Source of the DNA: Prolixibacteraceae bacterium
GTDB lineage: Bacteria > Bacteroidota > Bacteroidia > Bacteroidales > Prolixibacteraceae
NCBI GenBank assembly: GCA_019720755.1
Contig: CP081303.1
Location: 930,001-994,000 of the forward strand
Direction of reading: 5' to 3'
DNA: 64,000 nt
Shown: piece after piece, positions 36,755 through 46,054 of the stretch
How positions within the stretch are numbered: position 1 is the first letter of the stretch
Layout of the letters: each line of letters begins with the position of its first letter
Translations under genes and position numbers: made by a program
The notes under the pieces: model-generated
The model's input: the letters and a program-made list of their open reading frames with translations, nothing else
What the model was told of the DNA's origin: nothing
Databases searched by the model: none

Positions 36755-38275
36755 ATGAAGTTAAAAGATATATCCTTGTCGATGGCAATGATGCTCTCTG
36801 CATCTTGCTTTCATCATGCAGAGGCACAGAGTGAGGAAAAAAGCCCAAATATTTTATTTATCTCTGTAGATGATCTAAATGATTGGGTCGGATTAATGGG
36901 AGATAAGGAGCATCCTGATGTCATTACTCCTAATCTAGATCGTTTGGCTGCTAGAGGGGTCTACTTCACGAATAATCATGCAAATACCACCGCATGTACG
37001 CCCTCTCGACTCTCTGTGATGACCGGAATGGGAGCAGTAAGCACGGGCTGTTATACCAATAGTAGTGGGGTGCAAAATAAGTCGCTTTTTCAAGAGAGTA
37101 TTCCTCTTCAAAGTACCCTTCGTCAGAGTGGTTACTATACTATGGGGTGTGGTAAGATTGAGGGACATGCTTTGATGGAGTATGATAAGAAATATCCTGA
37201 TACAAAAATGTGGGACGAGAGGGTGCCAAGAAGTTTCCGTATGAATACGCCTACTTTTAGAGATGGTGGTGGTTATGGGGGGATCGATTTTTATCCTTTT
37301 CCTATGGGTGGATCGGATATCAAAAAATATAATGCATCCTATAAGGGACACTCTCTTTGTGCTGGTCCAATTGATAGAGATTATATCCCTGGAGGAAAGA
37401 TGCCAGATGAACTAACCGTTGAGTGGGCTATGGACCGTCTTCAGAAAGACTATGAAAAGCCTTTTATGTTGGGGGTGGGATTTGTTCGTCCCCATGTGCC
37501 TTATACCGCACCACGTGAGTTTTTCGATATGTATCCTCTAGATAAAATTCATATTCCAGTAGACCCAAAAGGAGAGATGGATGATATACCACTTTTTGGT
37601 AAAGCGATGGCGTATGGTTGTTTTGATCCTTGTGATGAACGAATGGTTCGAGAGTTAGGACCAGAATATAGAAAGAAATTGGTGCAAGGTTATTTGGCTT
37701 GTGTCACGTTTATGGATACCCAATTAGGAAAACTGCTCGATGCCCTAGATAAAAGTGTCTATGCTGATAATACCATCATCTGTTTGTGGTCGGATCATGG
37801 ACAACATCTAGGGGAGAAGCATAGTTGGAGAAAACAGGATTTGTGGCAAGAGTCAACGAATTGTCCGATGCTATGGATTGTTCCAGGAGTGACCAAAGGG
37901 GGTAAGGTTTGTAACCAGCCAACTAGTTTGATTGATATCTATCCTACCATGTTATCCCTATGTGGTTTGGAATCAAAGCATGCCTTAGATGGAAATGGCT
38001 TGCTCCCACAACTTAAGAATGTGAAAGTGAAAAGAGATTACCCTGCACTGACGTCATGGTCTTTTGGTAGCCATTCGTTGAGAGGGGTTCGTTATCACTA
38101 TATTCACTATTATGATGGGTCAGAAGAGCTCTATGATTGCAAAAAAGATTATGCAGAACATACGAACTTGGCTTCGAATCCTAAATATGCTAAGGTGATT
38201 GAAAGAATGAAGAAATTTCTTCCGAAGGATAAGTACCAACCAACAGAGAGAAGTAAAGAGTTTCATCGCTATTGA
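36755..38275 (+). CDS. Secreted sulfatase 2, C-terminus cut by an in-frame TGA
   Basis: 506 residues, collinear with sulfatase 1 and very similar throughout, with the same signal peptide type (HAEA), Asp39-Asp40 and formylglycine Cys81 in ACTPSRLSVMTG. The frame stops at TGA 38273-38275 after EFHRY. The next codons in phase, to TAG at 38330-38332, read DRVARWSKNPESLPDYLR, matching the last residues of sulfatase 1 (DRVDRWTKDPASLPDYLK). A Leu codon changed to TGA explains it. The active site is untouched, so the enzyme may still work. Upstream is the IS982 remnant, so the original promoter may be lost. Confidence 0.9.
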   Translation: MKLKDISLSMAMMLSASCFHHAEAQSEEKSPNILFISVDDLNDWVGLMGDKEHPDVITPNLDRLAARGVYFTNNHANTTACTPSRLSVMTGMGAVSTGCYTNSSGVQNKSLFQESIPLQSTLRQSGYYTMGCGKIEGHALMEYDKKYPDTKMWDERVPRSFRMNTPTFRDGGGYGGIDFYPFPMGGSDIKKYNASYKGHSLCAGPIDRDYIPGGKMPDELTVEWAMDRLQKDYEKPFMLGVGFVRPHVPYTAPREFFDMYPLDKIHIPVDPKGEMDDIPLFGKAMAYGCFDPCDERMVRELGPEYRKKLVQGYLACVTFMDTQLGKLLDALDKSVYADNTIICLWSDHGQHLGEKHSWRKQDLWQESTNCPMLWIVPGVTKGGKVCNQPTSLIDIYPTMLSLCGLESKHALDGNGLLPQLKNVKVKRDYPALTSWSFGSHSLRGVRYHYIHYYDGSEELYDCKKDYAEHTNLASNPKYAKVIERMKKFLPKDKYQPTERSKEFHRY

Positions 38276-38357
38276 GATCGTGTCGCTCGCTGGAGTAAAA
38301 ATCCAGAGTCGCTACCAGACTATTTGCGGTAGCTTTTGTTATTTATATTTGTTCATT

Positions 38358-38390
38358 AAAGGGATTGCGTGCAAGTGCAATCCCTTTTTT
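38358..38390 (+). terminator. Terminator after sulfatase 2
   Basis: Perfect arms AAAGGGATTGC (38358-38368) and GCAATCCCTTT (38377-38387) around an 8-base loop, followed by T residues. Confidence 0.9.
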
Positions 38391-38480
38391 AATATAACGT
38401 ATGACTAAAATAGATGTATAGTCTACCTAATATTAGGGTTGAACGTTGATTCCTATGACGAGAGAAATGTCGAGTCGAAT

Positions 38481-38517
38481 AAAAAAAAAGGTTGTCTAAC
38501 ATATAGACAACCTTTTT
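38481..38517 (-). terminator. Terminator after tRNA-Thr
   Basis: Perfect arms AAAAGGTTGTCT (38486-38497) and AGACAACCTTTT (38505-38516); on the minus strand the hairpin is followed by a run of T (A run at 38481-38489), ten bases beyond the tRNA 3' end. Confidence 0.85.
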
Positions 38518-38526
38518 CGTGAAGAG

Positions 38527-38600
38527 AGCCGAATATCAGATTCGAACTGATGACCCCGAGATTACAAATCACGTGCTCTGGCCAACTGAGCTAATTCGGC
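38527..38600 (-). tRNA. tRNA-Thr (anticodon TGT)
   Basis: A 74-nt cloverleaf on the minus strand. The acceptor arms GCCGAAT and ATTCGGC pair fully, the D-arm AGCTCAGTTGGCCAGAGC and T-arm with TTCGAATC are canonical, and the anticodon loop TTTGTAA gives TGT for threonine. CCA is not encoded. It lies two bases downstream of the SRP RNA gene on the same strand and the two may share a transcript. Confidence 0.96.
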
Positions 38601-38602
38601 AT

Positions 38603-38704
38603 GTGGGCGAGCTAACTACATCGCACTGCTACAACCACCTATCCTTGCTGCCTTCCGACCCTGGGGAGTTTCAGTAGGAGCATGTCGTGTAGCACTCACC
38701 CGCG
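38603..38704 (-). ncRNA. ffs: Signal recognition particle RNA, small bacterial type
   Basis: The minus strand contains the universally conserved SRP domain IV segment CAGGGTCGGAAGGCAGCA, followed by AGGATAGGTGG. The outer ends (GCGGGTGAGTGCTACA and the complementary TGTAGTTAGCTCGCCC) pair into the long SRP hairpin. At about 100 nt it is the short bacterial form. It binds Ffh for co-translational protein targeting. Exact ends are approximate. Confidence 0.92.
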
Positions 38705-39315
38705 ACAAAAGTAATACCTATCCTTTTATTTGCAAATATTTGTTCCCTTTTTTTTGATAAAAAATAGAATAAATGATCTATTTGGGAGGAGTGTTTTTTA
38801 CCTCTCTTTTTAGATATGTCTATGAATCAGGTGAATATTCATTTGATATACATGTTTTAATTGTCTTCATCTTTTGCAATGATGAGGACTTTGAGTTTTA
38901 TAAGTTCTACCATTTTTTAAACAATTCTGTAAAAAGAGTGTATTAAAAATTGCTTTTAATGCACCTTTAGTGTTAATCTGTGTTAATATTGGGGTTGTTT
39001 TTGTTTCGTATTTTGTTGTCTTATTTGTGTTTCAAATATATTGTGTGTTTGTAATATTCAGTATATTAGTTGTTTGTGTTTTTATTTCTGTGTGTGTTGG
39101 TGTTTGTCTTGTTTGTTAATAAAAATATATAAAATATCGTATAAGATTGTTTTTGTATGATATGTTTTGTACATTTGATATGCACCCTAGCGGAGAGCTT
39201 ATTAATTGCTTTTTCTTTACTTTCCTATAAAAATTATGGCTCTTTGCTAGGGGGTCTTTCAAACATTTCTTCCCTCTTTATTGTTGATTATTGTGTAAGC
39301 ATAAACTTTTATTTT
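38705..39315. other. Long T/G-rich spacer upstream of pckA
   Basis: About 610 bases without a gene, with many TTTGT/TGTTTG stretches on the plus strand at 38990-39150. It contains the promoter of the minus-strand SRP RNA/tRNA unit and that of pckA. Many boxes could fit the loose Bacteroidota consensus, so no single promoter is assigned. An open frame to 39157 in phase with pckA has a non-family hydrophobic sequence and is not taken as coding. Confidence 0.5.
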
Positions 39316-40935
39316 ATGGACCATGTCGACATTGCTAATATAGGAGTATCCCTTACTGGGACTAATATTATTCATCAACCTTCGTATGATCAACTATTTG
39401 AATATGAGTGTTCTCTCTCATTAGAGGATAATGAGCGTGGGGTGGTAACCAATACAGGAACCATTGCTGTGGATACTGGTGTATTTACAGGACGTACCCC
39501 ACGGGATAAATATATTCTTATGGATAGCACTACGGATCATCAAGTTTGGTGGACGAGTGCTGCTTACCCTAATGATAATAAGCCGATAAGTCCATATATT
39601 TGGTCTCATCTTCTGGATTTAGTTACGAACTATTTGCAAGAGAGAAAACTTTATGTCGTAGACCTCTTTTGTGATTTAGATCCTCAATATAGAAAGAAAG
39701 TGAGAGTGGTTACGGAGATTGCTTGGCAAGCTCATTTCGCAATGAATATGTTTGTTCGCCCGACCAAAGAGGAGTTAGAATGTTTTGGAGATCCCGACTT
39801 TACGGTTTTGTGTGCTAGTAGGGTGTTGAATAAAGAGTGGAAAGAGCAGGGTTTGAATTCCGAAAATTTTGTTGCTTTTAGTTTGGCTCATGGTATTCAA
39901 TTGATTGGCGGTACTTGGTATGGTGGAGAGATAAAGAAGGGGATCTTTTCGATGATGAACTATTTTCTTCCATTAAAAGGAGCTCCAACGATGCATTGTG
40001 CAGCTAATCAAGGAGAGGATGGAGATATTGCTCTTTTCTTTGGTCTTTCTGGAACAGGAAAAACGACACTTTCAACTGATGAGGGGCGTCTGTTGATAGG
40101 GGATGATGAACACTCTTGGGGGAATGCTGGAATTGCGAATCTCGAAGGAGGTTGTTATGCAAAAACATCTAAGCTGAGTTTTGAGAAAGAACCTCATATA
40201 TACCAAGCGATAAAACGAAATGCACTCTTAGAGAATGTGATGGTGGGAGAGGATGGAGAGGTGGATTATGATGATGTGAGCAAAACGGAAAATGGTCGTG
40301 TTTCTTATCCTATTAATCATATTGAATCGCTTGCCTCCTTAGTACAACCATTAGGACATCCGAATAAGATTGTCCTTTTAACAGCAGATGCTTTTGGCGT
40401 TTTTCCTCCTGTCTCTAAGTTAAACAAACAACAGTTTATGTATCATTTTCTCTCTGGATTTACATCCAAAGTATCCGGAACGGAACAAGGGGTTCTAAGT
40501 CCAGTGCCTACATTTTCTGCTTGTTATGGTGCTGCTTTCCTGACACTACACCCTACGGTATATGCTAACTTAATATTGGAAAAGATTAAAACTTTTGGAA
40601 CTGAAGTGTTCTTGGTAAACACTGGTTGGCAAGGGAGTGGAGTGCGTTATCCTTTAGATCAAACACGAGCTATGGTTCGATGGGTTCTTTCAGATGAAAG
40701 TTCTCATGCTTCGTATCAAAATATCCCTATTTTCAACCTGTCGGTGCCATTAGAGATTGTTGGGGTAGAAACGGCATTGTTAGACCCAAGAAATGGATAT
40801 GAGACTGAATCTTTGTGGGAAGAGAGAGCCGATAAACTATCCAAAATGTTCGTGGATAATTTCGATAAATACTCCAGCTTATTTGATTACCAAAAGATCT
40901 GTAGTGGAGGCCCGTCTTTGGTGCATGACTTTTAA
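39316..40935 (+). CDS. pckA: Phosphoenolpyruvate carboxykinase (ATP)
   Basis: 539 residues from the ATG at 39316, the normal length of ATP-dependent PEPCK. Motifs: GRTPRDKYI near residue 60, GEIKKGIFSMMNYFLP, the P-loop GLSGTGKTTLSTD, the metal motif LIGDDEHSW, and YGAAFLTLHP near the C-terminal third. It interconverts oxaloacetate and phosphoenolpyruvate in the cytoplasm; in anaerobic Bacteroidota it often works in the carboxylating direction toward succinate. A 54-codon upstream extension of the frame was rejected because it does not match the family. Confidence 0.97.
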   Translation: MDHVDIANIGVSLTGTNIIHQPSYDQLFEYECSLSLEDNERGVVTNTGTIAVDTGVFTGRTPRDKYILMDSTTDHQVWWTSAAYPNDNKPISPYIWSHLLDLVTNYLQERKLYVVDLFCDLDPQYRKKVRVVTEIAWQAHFAMNMFVRPTKEELECFGDPDFTVLCASRVLNKEWKEQGLNSENFVAFSLAHGIQLIGGTWYGGEIKKGIFSMMNYFLPLKGAPTMHCAANQGEDGDIALFFGLSGTGKTTLSTDEGRLLIGDDEHSWGNAGIANLEGGCYAKTSKLSFEKEPHIYQAIKRNALLENVMVGEDGEVDYDDVSKTENGRVSYPINHIESLASLVQPLGHPNKIVLLTADAFGVFPPVSKLNKQQFMYHFLSGFTSKVSGTEQGVLSPVPTFSACYGAAFLTLHPTVYANLILEKIKTFGTEVFLVNTGWQGSGVRYPLDQTRAMVRWVLSDESSHASYQNIPIFNLSVPLEIVGVETALLDPRNGYETESLWEERADKLSKMFVDNFDKYSSLFDYQKICSGGPSLVHDF

Positions 40936-40988
40936 GTAAGTCGTCCCCCTTATTTGGAGATGCGTTCTGTTCTCTATATTTTTGGCAC

Positions 40989-41435
40989 ATGAATGTGAAA
41001 AAAGAATATACCCAGCCATTAGAGATCTTCTCTCCCGAGATAGATCAGAAGATGGAGCTTCCTTTTTTGGGAGATGTGGTTGCAGGATTTCCTTCTCCTG
41101 CTTCGGATTACATGGAGTTGAAAATCGATCTGAATAAAGAGTTGGTACAGTGCCCAGAAGCGACATTTTATGCTAGAGTTCGAGGAGATTCAATGATGGA
41201 TGCAGGACTTCATGATGGGGATGTTTTGATTATCGATCGCAGTCTGCGTCTTCAAAATAACCAAATAGCAGTCTGTTTTGTGGATGGCGAATTTACGGTA
41301 AAGAGAGTTCTAATGGAGGAGAAACAGTATTGGCTCGTTCCCGAAAATCCCTCTTTTGAACGAATAAGAATAACGAAAGAGAATGACTTTATTGTTTGGG
41401 GTGTGGTCTCTTACGTGATTAAAAAAGTTCTATAG
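40989..41435 (+). CDS. umuD: UmuD-like S24 self-cleaving protein
   Basis: 148 residues of the LexA/UmuD family. The cleavage site lies in [11 protein letters not shown] (Ala32-Gly33), the catalytic Ser68 in [11 protein letters not shown], and the catalytic Lys105 in EFTVKRV. Self-cleavage assisted by RecA filaments would yield the active accessory subunit of DNA polymerase V. It is one base upstream of umuC and 53 bases after pckA. The SOS box of this lineage is not known to me, so regulation is inferred from the family. Confidence 0.95.
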   Translation: MNVKKEYTQPLEIFSPEIDQKMELPFLGDVVAGFPSPASDYMELKIDLNKELVQCPEATFYARVRGDSMMDAGLHDGDVLIIDRSLRLQNNQIAVCFVDGEFTVKRVLMEEKQYWLVPENPSFERIRITKENDFIVWGVVSYVIKKVL

Positions 41436-41436
41436 T

Positions 41437-42720
41437 ATGGGTTATATTGGGCTGATAGATTGTAATAACTTCTATGTTAGCTGTGAACGTCTTTTTGATC
41501 CTTCATTAAACGGGGAACCGGTGGCTGTATTATCGAACAATGATGGGTGTATTGTTGCTCGATCTAATGAAGTAAAGCAATTGGGTATTCCAATGGGGGC
41601 TCCTGTGTTTAAGTATCGTGAGATTATAGAGAAAAATAATGTTCGCCTGTTTGCTTCTAATTATGCCCTTTATGGAGATATTAGTGACCGTATTATGCGT
41701 GTGATTTCATCTGAAGTTCCTGCCTTGGAGGTTTACTCTGTGGATGAGGCTTTTGTCGATTTAGGTGGGATGGAAGTGGATAAACTACAGTCCCTTGCGG
41801 TTGCATTGAAAGAGAAAATCTTTCGCTGGGTTGGAGTGCCTGTAAGCATTGGCATTGGGCGTACCAAAACTTTAGCGAAAGTGGCTTCTCATATTGCGAA
41901 GAAATTTCCACAACGAGAGGGAGTCCATATTTTAGAAGATGAACTCTTAGAACATAAAGCATTGAAATGGATTGCTTTGGGTGAGATATGGGGAATCGGC
42001 CGACAGTTAAGAAGACGTTTTTCTTACTATGGAGCGGAGGTTGCTTGGGATTTTGTGATGCTTTCGGACTCCTTGATTCGCAAAGAGGGAGCCATCGATG
42101 CATTGCGTATTAAGAAAGAACTCTTAGGAGAGTCGTGTTTCGAAATCGATAGCCAGCCTTCTAAAAAAAAGAGTATATCTAGTACCCGGACTTTTACAAA
42201 GATGGTGACAGATAAACAGGAGTTGATGTCTCGTATATCTAATTTCTCTGTAAGGTGTGCTGAAAAGCTTCGAAAAGAGCATCTATGTGCGTATGAAGTA
42301 CGTCTTTTTGTTGCAACCAATAGAAATAGGCAAGATCTTCCTCAATATTTTCAAAGTGCTTATTATCGTTTTTTATCCCCTACTCATGATTCGATGTATT
42401 TGGCATCTACTGTTTCTAATTTGGTGGAGCAGATATATCGTGATGGTTTTCATTATAAACGTGCTGGAGTGATCGTTTCTGATTTGGTGGATAGAGATAG
42501 TATTCAGTTGGATCTATTTTCTGGAACAAGAAAGATAAAGACAGATGATCTACTAAAAGCATGGGATCGTCTCAGTAGTACTATGGGAAGGAATATCGTT
42601 CGATTGGGGAGTCAATACCAAAGTGCTCTATCTTCTAAACTTCGCAGTCCTAAATATACTACTAGGTGGGACGACCTTCTTCCTATTGGGAAATGCCAAC
42701 CAGATGATTCATCAGAATAG
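41437..42720 (+). CDS. umuC: Y-family DNA polymerase V catalytic subunit
   Basis: 427 residues of UmuC type. Palm motifs are intact: [20 protein letters not shown] (first catalytic Asp), [15 protein letters not shown]-type segment [12 protein letters not shown] (second Asp-Glu pair), then [20 protein letters not shown] and a helix-hairpin region [12 protein letters not shown], with a little-finger domain near residues 235-345. It performs error-prone translesion synthesis with processed UmuD. It starts one base after the umuD stop codon, so the two are surely co-transcribed. Confidence 0.96.
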   Translation: MGYIGLIDCNNFYVSCERLFDPSLNGEPVAVLSNNDGCIVARSNEVKQLGIPMGAPVFKYREIIEKNNVRLFASNYALYGDISDRIMRVISSEVPALEVYSVDEAFVDLGGMEVDKLQSLAVALKEKIFRWVGVPVSIGIGRTKTLAKVASHIAKKFPQREGVHILEDELLEHKALKWIALGEIWGIGRQLRRRFSYYGAEVAWDFVMLSDSLIRKEGAIDALRIKKELLGESCFEIDSQPSKKKSISSTRTFTKMVTDKQELMSRISNFSVRCAEKLRKEHLCAYEVRLFVATNRNRQDLPQYFQSAYYRFLSPTHDSMYLASTVSNLVEQIYRDGFHYKRAGVIVSDLVDRDSIQLDLFSGTRKIKTDDLLKAWDRLSSTMGRNIVRLGSQYQSALSSKLRSPKYTTRWDDLLPIGKCQPDDSSE

Positions 42721-42813
42721 GTCAATCTCATTATATATAGATATTTTTAGTTGCAATGGAGATTATATTCTACATAAGATAGAGGTGAAAGTTTATTATA
42801 AAGAGAAAAAGAG

Positions 42814-42835
42814 AGGCCCGTTGGGGCCTTGTGTA
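42814..42835. terminator. GC-rich hairpin between convergent umuC and nitroreductase genes
   Basis: Arms AGGCCC and GGGCCT with the loop GTTG. On the minus strand it is followed by CTCTTTTTCTC, so it mainly suits the nitroreductase transcript, whose stop codon is a few bases away. Confidence 0.65.
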
Positions 42836-42837
42836 CT

Positions 42838-43359
42838 TTACCATTTGTTGATATGGATTTTTGATTCATCATATTTATCTTTTGAGCTACTCTTTTGATC
42901 TGGTACTCCAAGAGGAATCACATTGAGAGGGACGATATGTTCAGGAAGCTCTAAGATTCGTTTTACGATATGTATTCTACTGATGTCTGGGTAGACGGCG
43001 GTCCATACAGCACCATAATTTAAAGATTCGATAGCAAGTAATATATTTTGGGTTGCGGCACTACAGTCTTGTATCCAAAAAGACTCTTCCCAGCCATCTA
43101 GCATATTCTTCTGATTTCCACATACAACAATTGCCGCAGGGGCAAATTTAGTCATCTTGGCATAGGGGAGAAGAGACCCTAGTTCGAAAAGAAGTGCTGT
43201 ATTATCGATCACTACAAACTCCCAAGGTTGTTTATTTACAGCTGTAGGTGCTGCCATTGCTGCTTTAATGATAAGTTCTAGATCTTCTCTTGGAACCTTA
43301 TCCTCTTTAAAAGTGCGTACACTCACTCTTTGTAAAATCGTATCAATGGTTGAATTCAT
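42838..43359 (-). CDS. Nitroreductase family protein
   Basis: 173 residues with the FMN-binding pattern of the family: QRVSVRTFKEDKVPREDLEL near the start, AAMAAPTAVNKQPWEFVVID, and the late GAVWTAVYPDISR with LNVIPLGVPDQKS. It would reduce nitro compounds, quinones or similar substrates with NAD(P)H and FMN as a cytoplasmic dimer. The substrate is not predictable. Transcribed separately from folD. Confidence 0.93.
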   Translation of the reverse strand: MNSTIDTILQRVSVRTFKEDKVPREDLELIIKAAMAAPTAVNKQPWEFVVIDNTALLFELGSLLPYAKMTKFAPAAIVVCGNQKNMLDGWEESFWIQDCSAATQNILLAIESLNYGAVWTAVYPDISRIHIVKRILELPEHIVPLNVIPLGVPDQKSSSKDKYDESKIHINKW

Positions 43360-43499
43360 AGTATGTCATTTTTCATGGAACAGTTGTCAGTATGGTTTTG
43401 TTCTTATCTAATTACAAACTCTCTCTCTTAGCAGCATTTCTTGACCATAGTCATGGAGAAGAGATATGTTGTTTGTGATAGGGGGAGAGAAATAAAAAG

Positions 43500-43541
43500 A
43501 GAGCATGTTGTCATCTTATAGTAATGAATCCCATGCTCTCC
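43500..43541 (-). terminator. Terminator after folD
   Basis: Arms AGAGCATG (43500-43507) and CATGCTCT (43532-43539); on the minus strand the hairpin is followed by CTTTTTATTT. It lies 25 bases past the folD stop codon. Confidence 0.75.
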
Positions 43542-43563
43542 TTATATATGTATGTATACAAGA

Positions 43564-44439
43564 TTATTTGTATATTTCGTTTTTTGCGGACATTAAGGTG
43601 TTGTATAGTAGCGAAGCAATGGTCATCGGTCCAACGCCTCCTGGTACAGGAGTGATAAAGCTACATTTCGGTGCGACATTCTCAAAGTCAACATCTCCAA
43701 GAAGTTTCCAACCAGACTTTGTTTTATCAGAAGGTACACGAGTAATTCCTACATCGATAATTGTAGCGCCCTCTTTAACCATATCTGCTTTTAGAAATTC
43801 GGCTTTTCCAAGTGCTGCAATGATAATATCAGCTTCTAAACAGATCTCTTTAAGTCCCACTGTTCTACTATGACAAAGGGTTACTGTGGCGTCGATTCCT
43901 TTCTGAGACATCAAGATACTCATCGGACGACCTACGATATTACTACGTCCAATTACGACACATTTCTTGCCAGAAGTCTCAATATTGTATCGTGAAATAA
44001 GTTCCATAATACCATGAGGAGTTGCCGAGACATAGCAAGGAGATCCAAGAGCCAAACGTCCCATGTTTTGAGGATGGAATCCATCGACGTCTTTATTTGG
44101 ATTGATACGTTCGGTAACCTTCTCTTCTGAGATATGATCTGGGAGAGGAAGTTGTACAATTAGCCCATCGATATCTTGATCTTGGTTAATTTTATCAATT
44201 CTTGAAAGAAGTTCCTCTTCGCTAACAGAGGTCTCATAACGTATCAAGGAGGATTTGAATCCGACCTCTTTACAAGCCTTTACTTTGTTTGCCACATAGG
44301 TTTCGCTAGCCCCATTGTTCCCAACTAGGATGGCTGCCAAATGTGGCTGCTTCAGCCCTTGCTCTTTACGCTTTGCTACCTCTTCTGCGATCTCGTTTTT
44401 GAGTGCAACAGAAGTCTGCTTTCCATCTAATCGTATCAT
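43564..44439 (-). CDS. folD: Bifunctional methylenetetrahydrofolate dehydrogenase/cyclohydrolase
   Basis: 291 residues, typical FolD length. Signatures: the substrate/catalytic region [18 protein letters not shown] with the conserved YxxxK, the [12 protein letters not shown] motif, the [17 protein letters not shown] motif, and the nucleotide-binding [15 protein letters not shown]. The end has the conserved [16 protein letters not shown]. It interconverts methylene-, methenyl- and 10-formyl-tetrahydrofolate in the cytoplasm for one-carbon supply. Confidence 0.97.
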   Translation of the reverse strand: MIRLDGKQTSVALKNEIAEEVAKRKEQGLKQPHLAAILVGNNGASETYVANKVKACKEVGFKSSLIRYETSVSEEELLSRIDKINQDQDIDGLIVQLPLPDHISEEKVTERINPNKDVDGFHPQNMGRLALGSPCYVSATPHGIMELISRYNIETSGKKCVVIGRSNIVGRPMSILMSQKGIDATVTLCHSRTVGLKEICLEADIIIAALGKAEFLKADMVKEGATIIDVGITRVPSDKTKSGWKLLGDVDFENVAPKCSFITPVPGGVGPMTIASLLYNTLMSAKNEIYK

Positions 44440-44593
44440 GATATATAAACCGTTTTAAATGATGTTTACTTATAGAAATAAAGGTATAAAAAATCTTGTT
44501 TCATGGAATATTTAGAGAGATTAAGCATAAGAATTTTGAAATTTATTTACATATGGGTGATATTTCTATGAGATAAAAAGGATTGGATGGCAT

Positions 44594-44626
44594 AAAAAAA
44601 GCACCTCTTAGGAAGAGATGCTTTTA
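44594..44626 (-). terminator. Terminator after the lipoprotein hydrolase gene
   Basis: Arms AAAGCACCTCTT and AAGAGATGCTTTT (one mismatch) with a 3-base loop, flanked by A and T runs on both sides. It lies 21 bases past the stop codon at 44647. Confidence 0.8.
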
Positions 44627-44646
44627 TGTTTATTTGTAACAAACAA

Positions 44647-45837
44647 TTATTGATACATTGGTAGTACTTTAAATAGCGTTGCCATATATGCTCCAAAAGC
44701 TTGATAATGATTATACCCGTCTACTTTGACTGCTTGTACTGGAGCGCCTTGTGACTGCATGTATTGAATTGCAGTGATTGAATTAATTGGGTTCACAATA
44801 TTGTCGGAACTGCTATAAAAAACCATCATTGGTTGTTTTGGAACCCATTGCCATCGATCGTTATCTTTTACTGCATTAGATATTTGAGGATTATTTCCTG
44901 TTGTCAATGCTTCAATGAACGATTTACTCAGAAGTGCCTGTGGAATGGTTTGAACCTTTTTATATTGCAATTCGAAATTTGTATTAAGTTTGTTCATCAT
45001 CTCTCCATAAGGGGCGTTTAACATCTCTGTCCAAGGAGTATCGATTTGATAAATAGTCTTATAGGTGTTCACAATCCAAAGAAAATATTTGGTCATTAGA
45101 GATGGTGCTTTCTCTTGAGCAAATAGTTTGTTTGCCTCTGTTTTATTGTAGGCACCAGAAGCAGGAATACTCAATGTGATTGCTTCGTTGCTGTTCTCTT
45201 CCATATACTTGTGAAGTGCCATGGTTGCAGAACCTCCCTCAGAATATCCTGTGATCACTAGTTTGTTATTGAGTGCAACATTCTTTTCTTTTAAGAATGC
45301 TTTGGCTGCTTGCAACATGTCAAAAGAGCTTTTTGCTAACGTCTCGGCATGTTCATATGGATGGATATAATCTGATGATGCACCATATCCAATATAGTCA
45401 GGAACTACTACAGCATATCCCATACTAGCAAGAGGAGTTGCTAACATCTTGATCTCTTTCCCTGTATTATACTCAGAAGGAGCATCACTCTCATTCCATA
45501 TCGTTCCATGTTGGTATGAGATGATTGTCAGAGGTTTGTCTATATTTGGAACTAAAAGAGCACCAGAAGCTTTTACTTGTTTCCCATCGTAGTTGGTCGT
45601 ATTGTAGACAATTCTATATACTTTAATGTCTAGAAGAGGCATCTCTGCTGCATTTTTTCCTACTACAGGATTTAGTGCAAGTAGTCCTCTTGTAGTCTCT
45701 TTATCCACATTCTCAATAAGAGATGATGAGTCATATAAAGTAGGGGTCTTTACCTCCTCTTTGCTACATGCAGTAAAGAGTGAAGATGTAATAGAGAAGA
45801 TAAAGATGTATAGCAATAAATTTATTTTGCTTCGCAT
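44647..45837 (-). CDS. Alpha/beta hydrolase lipoprotein (secretory lipase-like)
   Basis: 396 residues. A lipoprotein signal (SSLFTAC, lipidated Cys24) is followed by an alpha/beta hydrolase domain with ISYQHGTIWNESDAPSEYNT, the oxyanion-side GYAVVVPDYIGYGAS, the nucleophile elbow TGYSEGGS (Ser199), and late Asp (FYSSSDNIVNP) and His (VDGYNHYQAFGAY) as likely triad members. It resembles secretory lipases/esterases of the LIP family. It probably faces the periplasm or cell surface. The ester substrate is unknown. Confidence 0.87.
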   Translation of the reverse strand: MRSKINLLLYIFIFSITSSLFTACSKEEVKTPTLYDSSSLIENVDKETTRGLLALNPVVGKNAAEMPLLDIKVYRIVYNTTNYDGKQVKASGALLVPNIDKPLTIISYQHGTIWNESDAPSEYNTGKEIKMLATPLASMGYAVVVPDYIGYGASSDYIHPYEHAETLAKSSFDMLQAAKAFLKEKNVALNNKLVITGYSEGGSATMALHKYMEENSNEAITLSIPASGAYNKTEANKLFAQEKAPSLMTKYFLWIVNTYKTIYQIDTPWTEMLNAPYGEMMNKLNTNFELQYKKVQTIPQALLSKSFIEALTTGNNPQISNAVKDNDRWQWVPKQPMMVFYSSSDNIVNPINSITAIQYMQSQGAPVQAVKVDGYNHYQAFGAYMATLFKVLPMYQ

Positions 45838-46054
45838 GATTTTATGTGTTTGTTAAAATATGGATGCGAATGTAAAAATCATTATACACTACTGCAATAC
45901 TGAAAAATTTGATTGGTCGAAAGGTTGCGTACAAAAGGTTGGGTTGGCATATTTAGATTAAATGAAAGACGTAAAAGTGTTCATGCCCAATGTTTTGTTT
46001 TTTAATTATTTATAAGATGTATCATTTCACCTTATGGTGTTTTTTTAGAAGTAA

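Noticed and set aside
36627-36848. Antisense small frame across the sulfatase 2 start
   Set aside because: It overlaps the IS982 end and the sulfatase signal peptide and has no coding character.
39157-39315. N-terminal extension of pckA by 53 codons
   Set aside because: The extension does not match PEPCK; starting at 39316 gives the normal family length.
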